The notes: a model not told the origin generated them from the letters alone. Shown: positions 20,079-28,667, counted from the first letter of the stretch. The stretch: 64,000 nucleotides of DNA from Flavobacterium sufflavum (GCF_004016525.1 NZ_SACJ01000015.1:40759-104758); one strand, 5' to 3'. Made by a program: numbers and translations.

Positions 20079-20969
20079 ATGAACAAAATTGTAAAAAGTA
20101 GCTTCCTGCTATTTACTTTTACGACATTATTAGTTAGCTGTAAAAAAAGTGAGGCACCAGAAGAACAAGTAACAAATGATATTGCAACAGAAGCAGCTGT
20201 TTCTTCTTCTGCCGCAGTAGAAAAAAAAGACAGTACTCGGAAATTCGTGCGTAAAGCCGACTTAAAATTCAAAGTGAAAAATGTTACCCAAACTACCTAC
20301 GCTATTGAAAACATCACCAATAAATTTGATGGATTTGTTACTTACACCAACTTACAAAGTAATATTATCGATCAATTTGAAACAAAAATAAGCCAAGACA
20401 GTACGCTGGAATCCATTCGATACAATATAGAAAACAACATCACTATTCGAGTACCTAACAAACGTTTAGATACGATTATAAAATGCATCGCTAAACAAAT
20501 AGATTTTCTAAATTATCGCGTCATAAAAGCGGATGATGTTTCACTAAAAATGCTTTCGAACCAACTCGCACAAGAAAGAAGCGCTAACAAAGAAAAAAGA
20601 GTCGAAAAAGCGATTGATACCAAAGGCAAAAAAATTAACGACGTTATGGATGCTGAAAATAATTTGGCAAACCAAAAAGAACAAAAAGACGCAGCCAAAT
20701 TAGAAAACCTGTCTATGCAGGATCAAGTTAATTTTAGTACGCTGACCATCCAAATCTACCAACGCGAATCGATAAAACAAGAAATGATTGCCAATACCAA
20801 AGATTACAATCATTACAAACCCAACATTGGAATACGCCTACTCGATTCTCTAAAAACAGGTTGGAATGTTTTACTTGATATTATTGTATTTGTATTTCAA
20901 ATTTGGTGGTTACTATTAATAGGCTTTGGTGGATTCTTTCTTTATAAAAAGTATTATAAAACAGAATAG
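20079..20969 (+). CDS. DUF4349 lipoprotein
   Basis: The protein is taken as 296 residues from ATG 20079. That start gives a lipoprotein signal (MNKIVKSSFLLFTFTTLLVSC) with the lipidated Cys, and a -7 box (TATATTTG, 20002-20009) lies across the earlier candidate start at 20007. After an acidic linker there is a beta-rich domain, then a Lys/Glu-rich coiled coil (residues ~170-215), a short strand block (FSTLTIQIYQRE) and a C-terminal membrane helix (~265-290) with basic tail YKKYYKTE. This order is typical of DUF4349 proteins, whose function is unknown. With a lipid anchor and a C-terminal helix it probably sits in the cell envelope. Confidence 0.85.
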   Translation: MNKIVKSSFLLFTFTTLLVSCKKSEAPEEQVTNDIATEAAVSSSAAVEKKDSTRKFVRKADLKFKVKNVTQTTYAIENITNKFDGFVTYTNLQSNIIDQFETKISQDSTLESIRYNIENNITIRVPNKRLDTIIKCIAKQIDFLNYRVIKADDVSLKMLSNQLAQERSANKEKRVEKAIDTKGKKINDVMDAENNLANQKEQKDAAKLENLSMQDQVNFSTLTIQIYQRESIKQEMIANTKDYNHYKPNIGIRLLDSLKTGWNVLLDIIVFVFQIWWLLLIGFGGFFLYKKYYKTE

Positions 20970-21319
20970 CTTACAACTATAATCTCCCCTTCTAAACTAA
21001 TACTTATAATCCAATTTAGATAAGAAAATAAAGGCTAAAACAACCTAATTTCACTCCATTTGCTATAACAACCGATTAATTGACTATTAAATTAACAATT
21101 TATCAAATAATAATTATCCTATATCAGAAAAATCAGTTCTTTTTTTTGTAAATTTACTATAAGATACAAAAACATACAGCGATTATTAAGCGTTGTATAG
21201 TTTAAAAAATAATTGTTTTTCTGATTTAGACGGTTATCTAGAGGGAGTTTTTACTACGAATGAAAGTGCTGAACCGCAACAGAATTTTGTGATTTGTTAA
21301 CCAATAAAACCTATATATC
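20970..21319. other. 350-bp intergenic region before the DoxX gene
   Basis: AT-rich sequence without a supported gene, hairpin or repeat. A ten-codon ORF (MKVLNRNRIL) at about 21259-21291 has no supporting signal. Confidence 0.5.
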
Positions 21320-21700
21320 ATGAAAATCGCGACTCTAATTATTCGTACTTTAATGGGAGCTATATTCCTTTGTACTTCTATAAGCTATTTTGTTCTCTCA
21401 AATCCGGAACCCGTTTCAACAGGTGATTTCAAAGCATTTCAAGTAGGACTTATTGCTTCAACTTATTTGATGCCATTAGCTAAAACAGTGGAATTTTTAT
21501 GTGGTTTATCCTTTGTGTCAGGAAAATTCACCACCTTGGCCAATATTATCATTTTCCCTGTAATTATCAATATTCTATTAATCAATTATTTTTTAAACCC
21601 ACACGACCTACCTATAGCTATTGCTGTTTTTGCAGGCAACGTATTTTTAATTTATAGCCACTGGCATAATTATGAAGGATTATTTAAAATGAATGGTTAA
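21320..21700 (+). CDS. DoxX-like small membrane protein
   Basis: This 126-residue protein has four hydrophobic helices (residues ~4-24, 42-62, 66-90, 98-116) and the family-like spacing with PLAKTVEFLCGLSFVSGKF between helices 2 and 3. DoxX/DoxD-like proteins are associated with quinone or sulfur redox chemistry in some species, but most are uncharacterised. It is monocistronic and ends at a strong terminator shared with lpdA. Confidence 0.7.
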   Translation: MKIATLIIRTLMGAIFLCTSISYFVLSNPEPVSTGDFKAFQVGLIASTYLMPLAKTVEFLCGLSFVSGKFTTLANIIIFPVIINILLINYFLNPHDLPIAIAVFAGNVFLIYSHWHNYEGLFKMNG

Positions 21701-21711
21701 AAACAAAGCAC

Positions 21712-21746
21712 AAAAAACCCGTTTCAGTTTTGAAACGGGTTTTTTT
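21712..21746. terminator. bidirectional terminator between doxX-like gene and lpdA
   Basis: The stem aaaacccgtttca / tgaaacgggtttt with a four-base loop is flanked by A and T runs. The genes on both sides converge on it. Confidence 0.92.
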
Positions 21747-21768
21747 TATATAAAATGCGAACTGATTT

Positions 21769-23172
21769 TTAAACGTGTATCGCTCTGTTTTCAGTTGCTG
21801 CTAATGCTGCTTCTTTTACCGCTTCCGCAAATGTAGGATGCGCATGAGACATTCTTGAAATATCTTCAGCAGAAGCTTTGTATTCCATTGCTACTACAGC
21901 TTCGGCAATTAAATCAGCTGTTCTTGCACCAATCATATGAACACCAAGAACTTCATCCGTTTTAGCATCAGCCAAGATTTTCACAAAACCATCTAAATCA
22001 GCACTTGCTCTTGCACGTCCTAAAGCTTTAAATGGGAAACTTCCTGATTTGTAAGCTACTCCAGCCGCTTTCAATTGCTCTTCTGTTTGTCCAACAGCCG
22101 CAACTTCTGGCCAGGTATAAACCACTCCAGGAATTAAGTTATAATCAATATGTGGTTTTTGACCCGCTAATATTTCAGCAACCATAGTTCCTTCTTCTTC
22201 CGCTTTATGAGCTAACATTGCACCACGTACTACGTCACCAATTGCGTAAATATTAGAAGCCGAAGTTTGTAAATGATCGTTTACTTCAACTTGTCCTCTT
22301 TCAGAAATTTTAACTCCTGCATTTTCAGCGTTCAATCCATCTGTGTAAGGACGACGACCAACAGAAACTAATGAATAATCTCCTTCCAAAGTAATTACTT
22401 CACCTTTTGCATTTTCTGCTTTCACAGTAACCACATCACCAGCTCTTTCCACTGATTGTACTTTGTGAGAAGTATAGAATTTCATTCCTTGTTTTTTCAA
22501 GACTTTTGTCAATTCTTTAGACAAAGCACCATCCATTCCCGGAATAATTCTGTCCATGAATTCTACAACCGAAACCTGAGCACCAAGACGTAAATACACC
22601 TGACCTAATTCGATTCCGATAACTCCACCACCAATGATTACAAGGTGTTTTGGCACTTCTTTTAAACTTAAAGCTTCAGTAGAAGTGATGATTCTTTCTT
22701 TATCAATTGAGATAAAAGGCAAAGAAGATGGCTTAGAACCTGTTGCTATAATAGTATGTTTAGCTTCGATAGTTTCAGAAGTTCCATCAGCTTTTGCAAC
22801 AGCAACATGAGTAGCATCAACAAAAGAACCTAAACCATTAAAAACAGTAATATTATTTTTATCCATCAAGTAGTTGATTCCACCAGAAGTTTGATCTACA
22901 ACCGCCGTTTTACGAGCAATCATTTTTTCTAAATTAACTTTTACCTCTCCAGAAACCTCGATTCCGTGATCTGCAAAATGAGCAATTTCAGCATAATGAT
23001 GAGAAGAAGACAATAATGCTTTTGAAGGAATACATCCTACATTAAGACAAGTTCCTCCAAGTGTGGAATATTTTTCGATAATAGCTGTTTTGAAGCCTAG
23101 TTGCGCACAACGAATCGCTGATACATATCCTCCAGGTCCAGAACCTATAACGACTACGTCAAATGAATTCAT
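21769..23172 (-). CDS. lpdA: dihydrolipoyl dehydrogenase (E3)
   Basis: This 467-residue flavoprotein reoxidises the lipoyl groups of the 2-oxoacid dehydrogenase complexes and the glycine cleavage system with NAD+. It has the FAD-binding GSGPGGYVSAIRCAQLG, the redox-active disulfide GGTCLNVGCIPSKAL, the NAD-binding GGGVIGIELGQVY near residue 180, the second FAD motif IYAIGDV, and the C-terminal active-site His-Glu block HAHPTFAEAVKEAAL. A -7 box (TATTTTTG, minus strand, 23213-23220) lies ~41 bp upstream. No E1/E2 genes are adjacent. Confidence 0.96.
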   Translation of the reverse strand: MNSFDVVVIGSGPGGYVSAIRCAQLGFKTAIIEKYSTLGGTCLNVGCIPSKALLSSSHHYAEIAHFADHGIEVSGEVKVNLEKMIARKTAVVDQTSGGINYLMDKNNITVFNGLGSFVDATHVAVAKADGTSETIEAKHTIIATGSKPSSLPFISIDKERIITSTEALSLKEVPKHLVIIGGGVIGIELGQVYLRLGAQVSVVEFMDRIIPGMDGALSKELTKVLKKQGMKFYTSHKVQSVERAGDVVTVKAENAKGEVITLEGDYSLVSVGRRPYTDGLNAENAGVKISERGQVEVNDHLQTSASNIYAIGDVVRGAMLAHKAEEEGTMVAEILAGQKPHIDYNLIPGVVYTWPEVAAVGQTEEQLKAAGVAYKSGSFPFKALGRARASADLDGFVKILADAKTDEVLGVHMIGARTADLIAEAVVAMEYKASAEDISRMSHAHPTFAEAVKEAALAATENRAIHV

Positions 23173-23496
23173 AGTATATTGTTTTTATTATTTTTTTTAA
23201 AATCTCGAAGAGCAAAAATAGGGAATTAACTTTTGTTTAAAGTTTAAAAAATGAGATATTTTGTTAGGTTTTTATATTCAATTAGACTCTTTTTGACGTT
23301 TTAAGTAGATATAAATCATACAACTGTTAAATAAAAAATTTGTCATTCTCCTTGGTTACTCAAAGCTAAATAAATTACAATTGAATTCTCAAAAGCCAAA
23401 CAACTCTCTCTAAACTTTTCTTATCAAGCACATTAGAAACGAATCAATATCATTTCAATGAATTTTATAGTCAAACAAAATTCCCCATTAAAAAGA
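23173..23496. other. 324-bp intergenic region between lpdA and the upstream dehydrogenase
   Basis: Contains the lpdA -7 box (23213-23220). No other gene, repeat or clear terminator was seen. Confidence 0.5.
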
Positions 23497-24699
23497 CTAT
23501 TTTCCTTCTACATAATCTTGCAGATAACTAAATCTGGAAGTTAACTTTCCTTTTTCGGTAATTTTTGCTCTTTGTAAAATTCCATCTTTATCACCATTAA
23601 AAAAAGCTGGAATCACATTTTCAAGAAACATTTCCCCAAAACCTTCGCTGGCATCTTTTGGTAATTCGCAAGGCAAATTATCAACCGCCATCACTACAAT
23701 AGCAGCAGGATGAAAAACATCTACTTCCTTATTTTCTATTGGCAAATAACCATATAAGGGCTCCTCGATAGTAGAAGAACGCAATGTACAGGCTATTGGT
23801 CCATTGATATCACAAGAAATATCGGCAACCACTTTTATTTTGCAGTCTTTAGATTGCAACATTTCCCTAGTCAGAATTTGAGGTGCTTCATTAGCATGAA
23901 AATGCGCTGTAATTACAATATCCGATACTTTGGTAAAACGCTCAAAATTGCTTTCATATTCCTGCGGATTCTTGAAAAAGTCGGCTATTTCCAAAACAGC
24001 TCCATCTTTTCTTTTATTATATTCTAAAACATCTATTTGAGTGTAAACAGGCTGAGTATAATTCTTAGTCAAATAATTATCCACCGTAACCGACTTTACT
24101 TTAATCGCGTCCAATATTTCTTTTACGCCGCTACCTACTTTTCCTGTACCAGTAACTACAAATTTTATAGGAGGCAAAACGATTCTTTTTAAATGACGGA
24201 TTAATTCCTCTTTTCCCGATAACGTTTCGGCTTTGGGCAATTTAAACAATTCGAATTTTATTCCGAATGCGCGAATACTGCTATAAGCGCCAACCATTCC
24301 TGCATAGTATCCAAAACCAATGAGACGATGGTTATTCCCATTCACAATGGTTTCATGATCATAGAAATTAACACTTTTGGCTAATAACCCCTGCAATAAA
24401 GCTCTGTTATGCGGTTGCTTTTTTATTGTATGCGAAAAAAAGAAATAAGACTTATCAGGAATTAAATTTTCCACCGGAACTTCTTTCACCCCAAACAACA
24501 CATCGCAATCGCTAATATCATCAACTACCTCGATCCCTAAATTTTGATATTCCGCATCACTAAACACTCTAACGTCTGAACTTTCAACTTTAACGCTAAC
24601 TTCAGGATAAAGTGTTTTTAATTTTACTAATTCATTAGGCGAAAACACCACCCTTCTATCGGCTGGGCTTTTTCGTTCTTTTAATATTCCAAATTTCAT
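23497..24699 (-). CDS. alanine dehydrogenase/PNT- and saccharopine dehydrogenase-like NAD(P) oxidoreductase
   Basis: The start is placed at 24699 (MKFGILKERKSPADRRV), eight codons inside the longest frame, because the family begins with this K-E-R-K...DRRV substrate-binding block; the protein is then 400 residues. The nucleotide-binding fold shows VTGTGKVGSGVKEILD near residue 185, and NFYDHETIVN lies in the N-terminal domain. The pattern agrees with the AlaDH/PNT superfamily and particularly with lysine-forming saccharopine dehydrogenase-like proteins common in Flavobacteria. The exact substrate is uncertain. It is monocistronic. Confidence 0.75.
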   Translation of the reverse strand: MKFGILKERKSPADRRVVFSPNELVKLKTLYPEVSVKVESSDVRVFSDAEYQNLGIEVVDDISDCDVLFGVKEVPVENLIPDKSYFFFSHTIKKQPHNRALLQGLLAKSVNFYDHETIVNGNNHRLIGFGYYAGMVGAYSSIRAFGIKFELFKLPKAETLSGKEELIRHLKRIVLPPIKFVVTGTGKVGSGVKEILDAIKVKSVTVDNYLTKNYTQPVYTQIDVLEYNKRKDGAVLEIADFFKNPQEYESNFERFTKVSDIVITAHFHANEAPQILTREMLQSKDCKIKVVADISCDINGPIACTLRSSTIEEPLYGYLPIENKEVDVFHPAAIVVMAVDNLPCELPKDASEGFGEMFLENVIPAFFNGDKDGILQRAKITEKGKLTSRFSYLQDYVEGK

Positions 24700-24934
24700 A
24701 TTTTGATATTCCTTTAATTTCAAGCGATTAAAACAGTATTTTACTACATAAAAAACAAGAATTTTAATTATTTCTTCGTTGTAGTTTTTAAAACATTACT
24801 CCATCGAAATCATTAAAAGCTGAAAGACAAAAACATAGAAAAAACTCTCTTAAAAACTTTCAAAAAAATCTGTTAACGTTAAAAAAAACGAGAAACAAAA
24901 GCGTTTGATTCTATATATTTGCCAATATAGCCCA

Positions 24935-26152
24935 ATGAAGATGATTTTTATAAAAAAGACAAATATACTACAATTACTCACGCTTACTTTAGTTTTGGGT
25001 TCTTGTAATCTAAAGAATAAAGAAGGAATACTTTCTGACAGCAAATTACCGAAGGATACCCTGCCACACATGGAACCTGCAACTAAGAAGTTACCCCGAT
25101 TAACAACACAATACATCAACTCTAAAAAAAATGCCATCGAGCATTTTTACAATAGAAACTGGCCTAACAATAGTATGAACGGTAGTTTTCTTGTGGCTCA
25201 AAATGGCCAAATTATCTTTGAAAAATACGAAGGTATGGCTAATTTTAGAGACGAAAGACCTATTACTGCTACTACCCCACTGCATTTGGCATCGGTAAGT
25301 AAGGTATTAACTGCAACGGCTGTTTTAAAATTAATCGACGCTAAGAAAATTGGTTTAGATCAAAAAGTAAATAGCATTTTACGTACTTTCCCTTTTCCTG
25401 AAGTAACCGTTAAAATGCTTTTAAATCACCGCAGCGGAATGCGCAATTATGCTTATTTCACAGATAAAAAAGATGGTGTTTGGGATCGTCATAATATTTT
25501 GTCTAACAAAGACATTATAAATTTGATGGCTACAAAAGACATTGGTCTTGAAGCCAGAACCAATACCCGTTTTGCCTATTGCAATACTAATTATGCCGTT
25601 TTGGCACTTGTTATCGAAAAAGCAACTGGTCTTAGCTACAAGAAAGCGATGGAACGCATGATTTTTAAACCATTGGGCATGAATCATACTTTTGTTTTTG
25701 ACTACGAAAAAAATAAGGATACAATAGTTCCTTCTTATAAAGGCAACAAGGTCGAAATAGGCAAAGATTATCTAGATGCCATTTATGGAGACAAAAACAT
25801 CTATTCGACACCTCGAGATTTATTAAAGTTTGACCTTGCCCGAAATGCACCTGGTTTTTTAAGTCCTAATTTATTAAAACTGGTATATACTCCTTTTAGT
25901 AACGAACGTAAAGGCGAAAAGAATTACGGTCTTGGAATAAGAATGATCAATTGGGAAACAGGACAAAATTTCTATTTTCACAACGGATGGTGGCATGGTA
26001 ACACCTCTTCTTATGTGACATTATTAAAAGAGCATGTCACAATTATTGCCTTATCGAATAAATTTACTACAAAGACTTATCAGGTTAGAAAACTGGCTCC
26101 TTTGTTTGGAGATTACCCATTCAAATTGGGCAAAGACGAAAAAGAGGAATAA
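24935..26152 (+). CDS. beta-lactamase-family serine hydrolase, lipoprotein
   Basis: The start at 24935 gives a lipoprotein signal ending in LVLGSC; a -7 box (TATATTTG, 24914-24921) lies only 14 bp before it, leaving a very short leader. The 405-residue protein has the class C beta-lactamase / penicillin-binding fold: SxxK as SVSK in HLASVSKVLTATAV, YxN as YCN in FAYCNTNYAVLALVIEKATG, and an HxG-type motif in HNGWWHGNTSSY. Such proteins are mostly esterases or D-Ala peptidases, so antibiotic hydrolysis should not be assumed. The gene ends ~90 bp before ssrA on the same strand. Confidence 0.85.
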   Translation: MKMIFIKKTNILQLLTLTLVLGSCNLKNKEGILSDSKLPKDTLPHMEPATKKLPRLTTQYINSKKNAIEHFYNRNWPNNSMNGSFLVAQNGQIIFEKYEGMANFRDERPITATTPLHLASVSKVLTATAVLKLIDAKKIGLDQKVNSILRTFPFPEVTVKMLLNHRSGMRNYAYFTDKKDGVWDRHNILSNKDIINLMATKDIGLEARTNTRFAYCNTNYAVLALVIEKATGLSYKKAMERMIFKPLGMNHTFVFDYEKNKDTIVPSYKGNKVEIGKDYLDAIYGDKNIYSTPRDLLKFDLARNAPGFLSPNLLKLVYTPFSNERKGEKNYGLGIRMINWETGQNFYFHNGWWHGNTSSYVTLLKEHVTIIALSNKFTTKTYQVRKLAPLFGDYPFKLGKDEKEE

Positions 26153-26245
26153 TTTTTGCTTTAACAATAGTATTCGAACACAAATATTAAAACAGAAAAT
26201 TGTATATTCGCGCACTCAAAAATGTTTGAGGGACATTATAAAACT

Positions 26246-26640
26246 GGGGTCGACTGGTTTTGACAGCAAGTCGAATTGAACAGTAAGCACGTCGAGCATT
26301 GAGACCTTGCTCGTAAATATAAGATCTCGAACTTTTACACGGCGAAAATACTTACGCTTTAGCTGCATAATCCGAATTATAGTACGATTACGCCACGTCC
26401 CTACAAGGTAGGGAAGCTGGATTCTCCTTGAAAGCCTTGGTTTGTGGCGTTCAGTTCAGGGGAACCGTAAAAATAAACCTAGATTTCCATGAGCTTCGGG
26501 TGGTTTTCGAAAATTAAGAAGATAAGTAGTATGTGGCTGTTTCTGGCCTAGCATCCTATCGAAAATTCAATCAGGAAATAAGCGTGTAGAAAGCTCTTTA
26601 GTTGCTTGTTTGGACCCGGGTTCGATTCCCGGCGACTCCA
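26246..26640 (+). ncRNA. ssrA: tmRNA (transfer-messenger RNA)
   Basis: The 5' end GGGGTCG pairs with the 3' CGACTCC to form the acceptor stem, followed by discriminator A. The T-arm is intact (cccGGGTTCGATTCCCGgg region, 26614-26632). The tag frame at 26341-26370 reads GENTYALAA then TAA, the C-terminal ALAA degradation signal recognised by ClpXP. The 3' CCA is not encoded (the genome reads CAG after A26640), so it must be added. Length (~395 nt) is typical. tmRNA with SmpB rescues stalled ribosomes. This 3' end is also a frequent integration target for mobile elements; see the repeat at 32703. Confidence 0.97.
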
Positions 26641-26643
26641 CAG

Positions 26644-26680
26644 AAAGCCTTGTAATCAATTGACTCACAAGGCTTTTTAT
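26644..26680 (+). terminator. Rho-independent terminator of ssrA
   Basis: A 10-bp stem (aaagccttgt / acaaggcttt) with a 13-nt loop is followed by T-rich sequence. Confidence 0.9.
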
Positions 26681-26681
26681 T

Positions 26682-26705
26682 TTCAGTTGACAATTCAGTT
26701 GACAA
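26682..26705. repeat. 12-bp tandem duplication (ttcagttgacaa, two units)
   Basis: Two exact adjacent copies at 26682-26693 and 26694-26705 lie immediately behind the tmRNA terminator. They could be a scar of an insertion event; nothing else is known. Confidence 0.75.
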
Positions 26706-26882
26706 TGTTTTTATTTTAAATCTACAGTTATTCCTAAAATTAAAACACCCAATAGAAGCAATTTTACGTACCAATCGGTTCTAATTTTTAATTTCAAATT
26801 GTCAATTTAAGCTTTTCTATTTGCTTATTAGTTATGATGATACAGAAATAATGATTTCAAATATAAAACACAGTTATTTATT

Positions 26883-26902
26883 TTTACCGCCTTAACAGTA
26901 AA
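26883..26902. promoter_or_regulatory. hip operator palindrome 1
   Basis: TTTACCG-N6-CAGTAAA, one mismatch from perfect dyad symmetry. It is the most distal of three similar boxes; centres of the boxes are exactly 71 bp apart. Confidence 0.65.
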
Positions 26903-26953
26903 TACTAGTTTTTTATTCGAAAAATAATCAATAAATTAGGTTTTATAATTAAT

Positions 26954-26973
26954 TTTACCGCTATAACAGTAAA
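26954..26973. promoter_or_regulatory. hip operator palindrome 2
   Basis: TTTACCG-N6-CAGTAAA, flanked by an additional T/A pair. The second of the three boxes upstream of the hipB-like gene. Confidence 0.65.
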
Positions 26974-27023
26974 ATAATAAAGTTTTCCCCTTTTTACTCT
27001 TTAGATATCATTAAATTACTTAT

Positions 27024-27045
27024 TTTTACTGCTTAAACAGTAAAA
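27024..27045. promoter_or_regulatory. hip operator palindrome 3, abutting the hipB start
   Basis: Perfect dyad TTTTACTG-N6-CAGTAAAA ending one base before the GTG start codon. A repressor bound here would cover the promoter/translation start, as expected for an autoregulated antitoxin. Confidence 0.75.
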
Positions 27046-27046
27046 A

Positions 27047-27256
27047 GTGAATAATTTAAACTTAGGTGCTTTAATTAAAGACCATCGAAAAAAAGCCGGA
27101 CTTACTCAACTTGAGTTAGCCAACTTGGCAGGTGTAGGTAAAACAACTGTTTTTGATATTGAAAAAAATAAAGAAACAGTTCGTTTAAACAATCTATTTG
27201 CTGTACTCCGAGTGCTGAATATTAAAATAGAATTCAAAAGTCCTCTAACTAAATAA
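27047..27256 (+). CDS. hipB: HipB-like XRE-family antitoxin/repressor
   Basis: A 69-residue protein that is essentially one helix-turn-helix domain (residues 6-60: LGALIKDHRKKAGLTQLELA, then GVGKTTVFDIEKNK) with a short tail FKSPLTK. The start is GTG at 27047. HipB proteins bind operator palindromes and repress the hip operon together with their partners; the three boxes upstream fit that role. It is separated by only 2 bp from the next gene and belongs to a three-gene hipBST-type operon. Confidence 0.85.
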   Translation: MNNLNLGALIKDHRKKAGLTQLELANLAGVGKTTVFDIEKNKETVRLNNLFAVLRVLNIKIEFKSPLTK

Positions 27257-27258
27257 TC

Positions 27259-27573
27259 ATGAGAAGAGCAATCATATTGGTACACGGAAAAAGAGCTGGA
27301 ATTTTAACAGAAATTGCAGCAAACGACTATCATTTTGAGTATGATGAAAATTATGAAGGTGATGCAGTTTCACTAACGATGCCAATAAGTCAAAAAAAAT
27401 ATCGATACAAATCATTTCCTCCATTTTTTGAAGGTTTATTACCTGAAGGTGTAATGTTAGAAGGATTGTTGCGGATTGTGAAAATTGACAAAAAAGATTA
27501 TTTCTCTCAACTAATAGCAACAGGAAATGATCTAGTGGGAGCAATAACGGTTAAATTGATGGAAGATGAATAG
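27259..27573 (+). CDS. hipS: HipS-like protein (stand-alone HipA N-terminal subdomain 1)
   Basis: The 104-residue protein matches the N-terminal subdomain of HipA (Couple_hipA): RRAIILVHGKRAGILTE at the start, SLTMPISQKKYRYKSFPPFF, then FEGLLPEGVMLEGLLRI and the C-terminal block ATGNDLVGAITV. In classical HipA this is fused to the kinase; here it is a separate gene, as in the HipBST system of enteropathogenic E. coli, where HipS acts as the antitoxin of HipT. The last 8 bases overlap the kinase gene, indicating coupled translation. Confidence 0.82.
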   Translation: MRRAIILVHGKRAGILTEIAANDYHFEYDENYEGDAVSLTMPISQKKYRYKSFPPFFEGLLPEGVMLEGLLRIVKIDKKDYFSQLIATGNDLVGAITVKLMEDE

Positions 27574-28492
27574 ATGTCCTATCACTTATGAATTATGTGG
27601 AACAGATAAGTACAGTAAAAAAGGACTTCGAATGATAGCTCCTAAATTGACTCACTTAAATGATTTACCCTATACCGCAGCTGAACTTCGTCAGGAAGCC
27701 GCTAATAGAGCCAAAAAGCTATCTATTCAGGGAGTGCAACCAAAGCTTAGTGCGGCTATATCAATAGTGGATCAAGAATTTAAAATTGTGGATCAATTTG
27801 GAACGTACATTATAAAACCACAAAATGACTTATTTCCAGAATTACCAGAAAATGAAGATGTAACTATGCGAATGGCCAAGGTTTTTGGTTTAGAAGTTCC
27901 TTTTCATGGGATGGTATATGCTAAGGATGGTAGTTTATCTTATTTCATTAAGCGTTTTGATCGTTACGGCAAAGGAAATAAGTTAGCAACAGAAGATTTT
28001 GCTCAATTAACAGGAAATACAAGAGATACAAAATATCGTTTTACGATGGAAAAGCTCATTCCTGTAATTGATGAATTTTGTTCTTTTCCAGCTATTGAAA
28101 AAGCAGACTTTTTCAAAAGGATACTTTTTTGTTACGTTACAGGAAACGAGGACATGCATTTGAAAAATTTTTCCTTGATTACCAAAAATAGCAAAACAAC
28201 GCTTACTCCTGTATATGATTTCTTAAATTCTACCATAGCAATTAAAAATCCTGAAGAAGAAATAGCACTTACTTTAAAAGGAAAGAAAAGTAATTTGAAA
28301 GCTTCTGATTTTATAGATTACTATGCAAAAGATAGATTGCAACTCAATGAAAAAATAGTTGAAATAATTTTGCAAGAAATGTGGCAAGCAATTCCAAAAT
28401 GGAAAGAACTACTTGAAATCTCTTTTCTGTCAGAGGATATGAAAGGAAAGTATTTGAATTTATTGGAAACCAAAACGCAAATATTCAAGTAA
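27566..28492 (+). CDS. hipT: HipT-like serine/threonine kinase toxin (HipA C-terminal domain)
   Basis: This 308-residue HipA-fold kinase lacks the N-terminal subdomain. Key elements are the Gly-rich loop LSIQGVQPKLS (Ser53, Gly56, Lys60), YIIKP with the probable ATP-binding Lys84, the catalytic loop GNEDMHLKNFS (Asp196, Asn201) and the metal-binding YDFL (Asp218). In characterised HipA/HipT toxins this kinase phosphorylates an aminoacyl-tRNA synthetase (GltX or TrpS) and stops growth; autophosphorylation of Ser in the loop modulates it. The target here is unknown. The zinc-finger-like start NRCPITYELCG is typical of split HipA kinases. All key residues are present, so the toxin is probably functional. 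Confidence 0.87.
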   Translation: MNRCPITYELCGTDKYSKKGLRMIAPKLTHLNDLPYTAAELRQEAANRAKKLSIQGVQPKLSAAISIVDQEFKIVDQFGTYIIKPQNDLFPELPENEDVTMRMAKVFGLEVPFHGMVYAKDGSLSYFIKRFDRYGKGNKLATEDFAQLTGNTRDTKYRFTMEKLIPVIDEFCSFPAIEKADFFKRILFCYVTGNEDMHLKNFSLITKNSKTTLTPVYDFLNSTIAIKNPEEEIALTLKGKKSNLKASDFIDYYAKDRLQLNEKIVEIILQEMWQAIPKWKELLEISFLSEDMKGKYLNLLETKTQIFK

Positions 28493-28501
28493 TCTAGGTT
28501 A

Positions 28502-28542
28502 AAAAAATGCGGTGATTAAGTCGTTTATTTATCGCGTTTTTT
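28502..28542 (+). terminator. terminator of the hipBST operon
   Basis: A stem of six A-T pairs plus about eight further pairs (aaaaaatgcggtga with atttatcgcgtttttt, some G-U) ends in a T6 run, 10 bp after the hipT stop. Confidence 0.65.
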
Positions 28543-28578
28543 ATTAACACACTTTTAAGCAGATCCTTTTGCAATGAG

Positions 28579-28631
28579 ATAAGCATTTTTCATAGTTTTG
28601 AATTACGTTCAAAACTATGAAAAATGCTTAT
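28579..28631. repeat. perfect 24-bp inverted repeat with 5-nt loop
   Basis: The arm ataagcatttttcatagttttgaa (28579-28602) is exactly complementary to 28608-28631, loop ttacg. No T-run follows on either strand, so it is not a standard terminator. It lies between the ends of two convergent operons. Confidence 0.9.
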
Positions 28632-28667
28632 AAAACATTATTTATAAAAGAAAGTTTTTACAAATAA

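Noticed and set aside
24935..26152. Antibiotic-resistance beta-lactamase
   Set aside because: SxxK, YxN and HxG motifs only place it in the broad serine hydrolase/PBP family; lipoprotein form and sequence give no reason to infer antibiotic hydrolysis.
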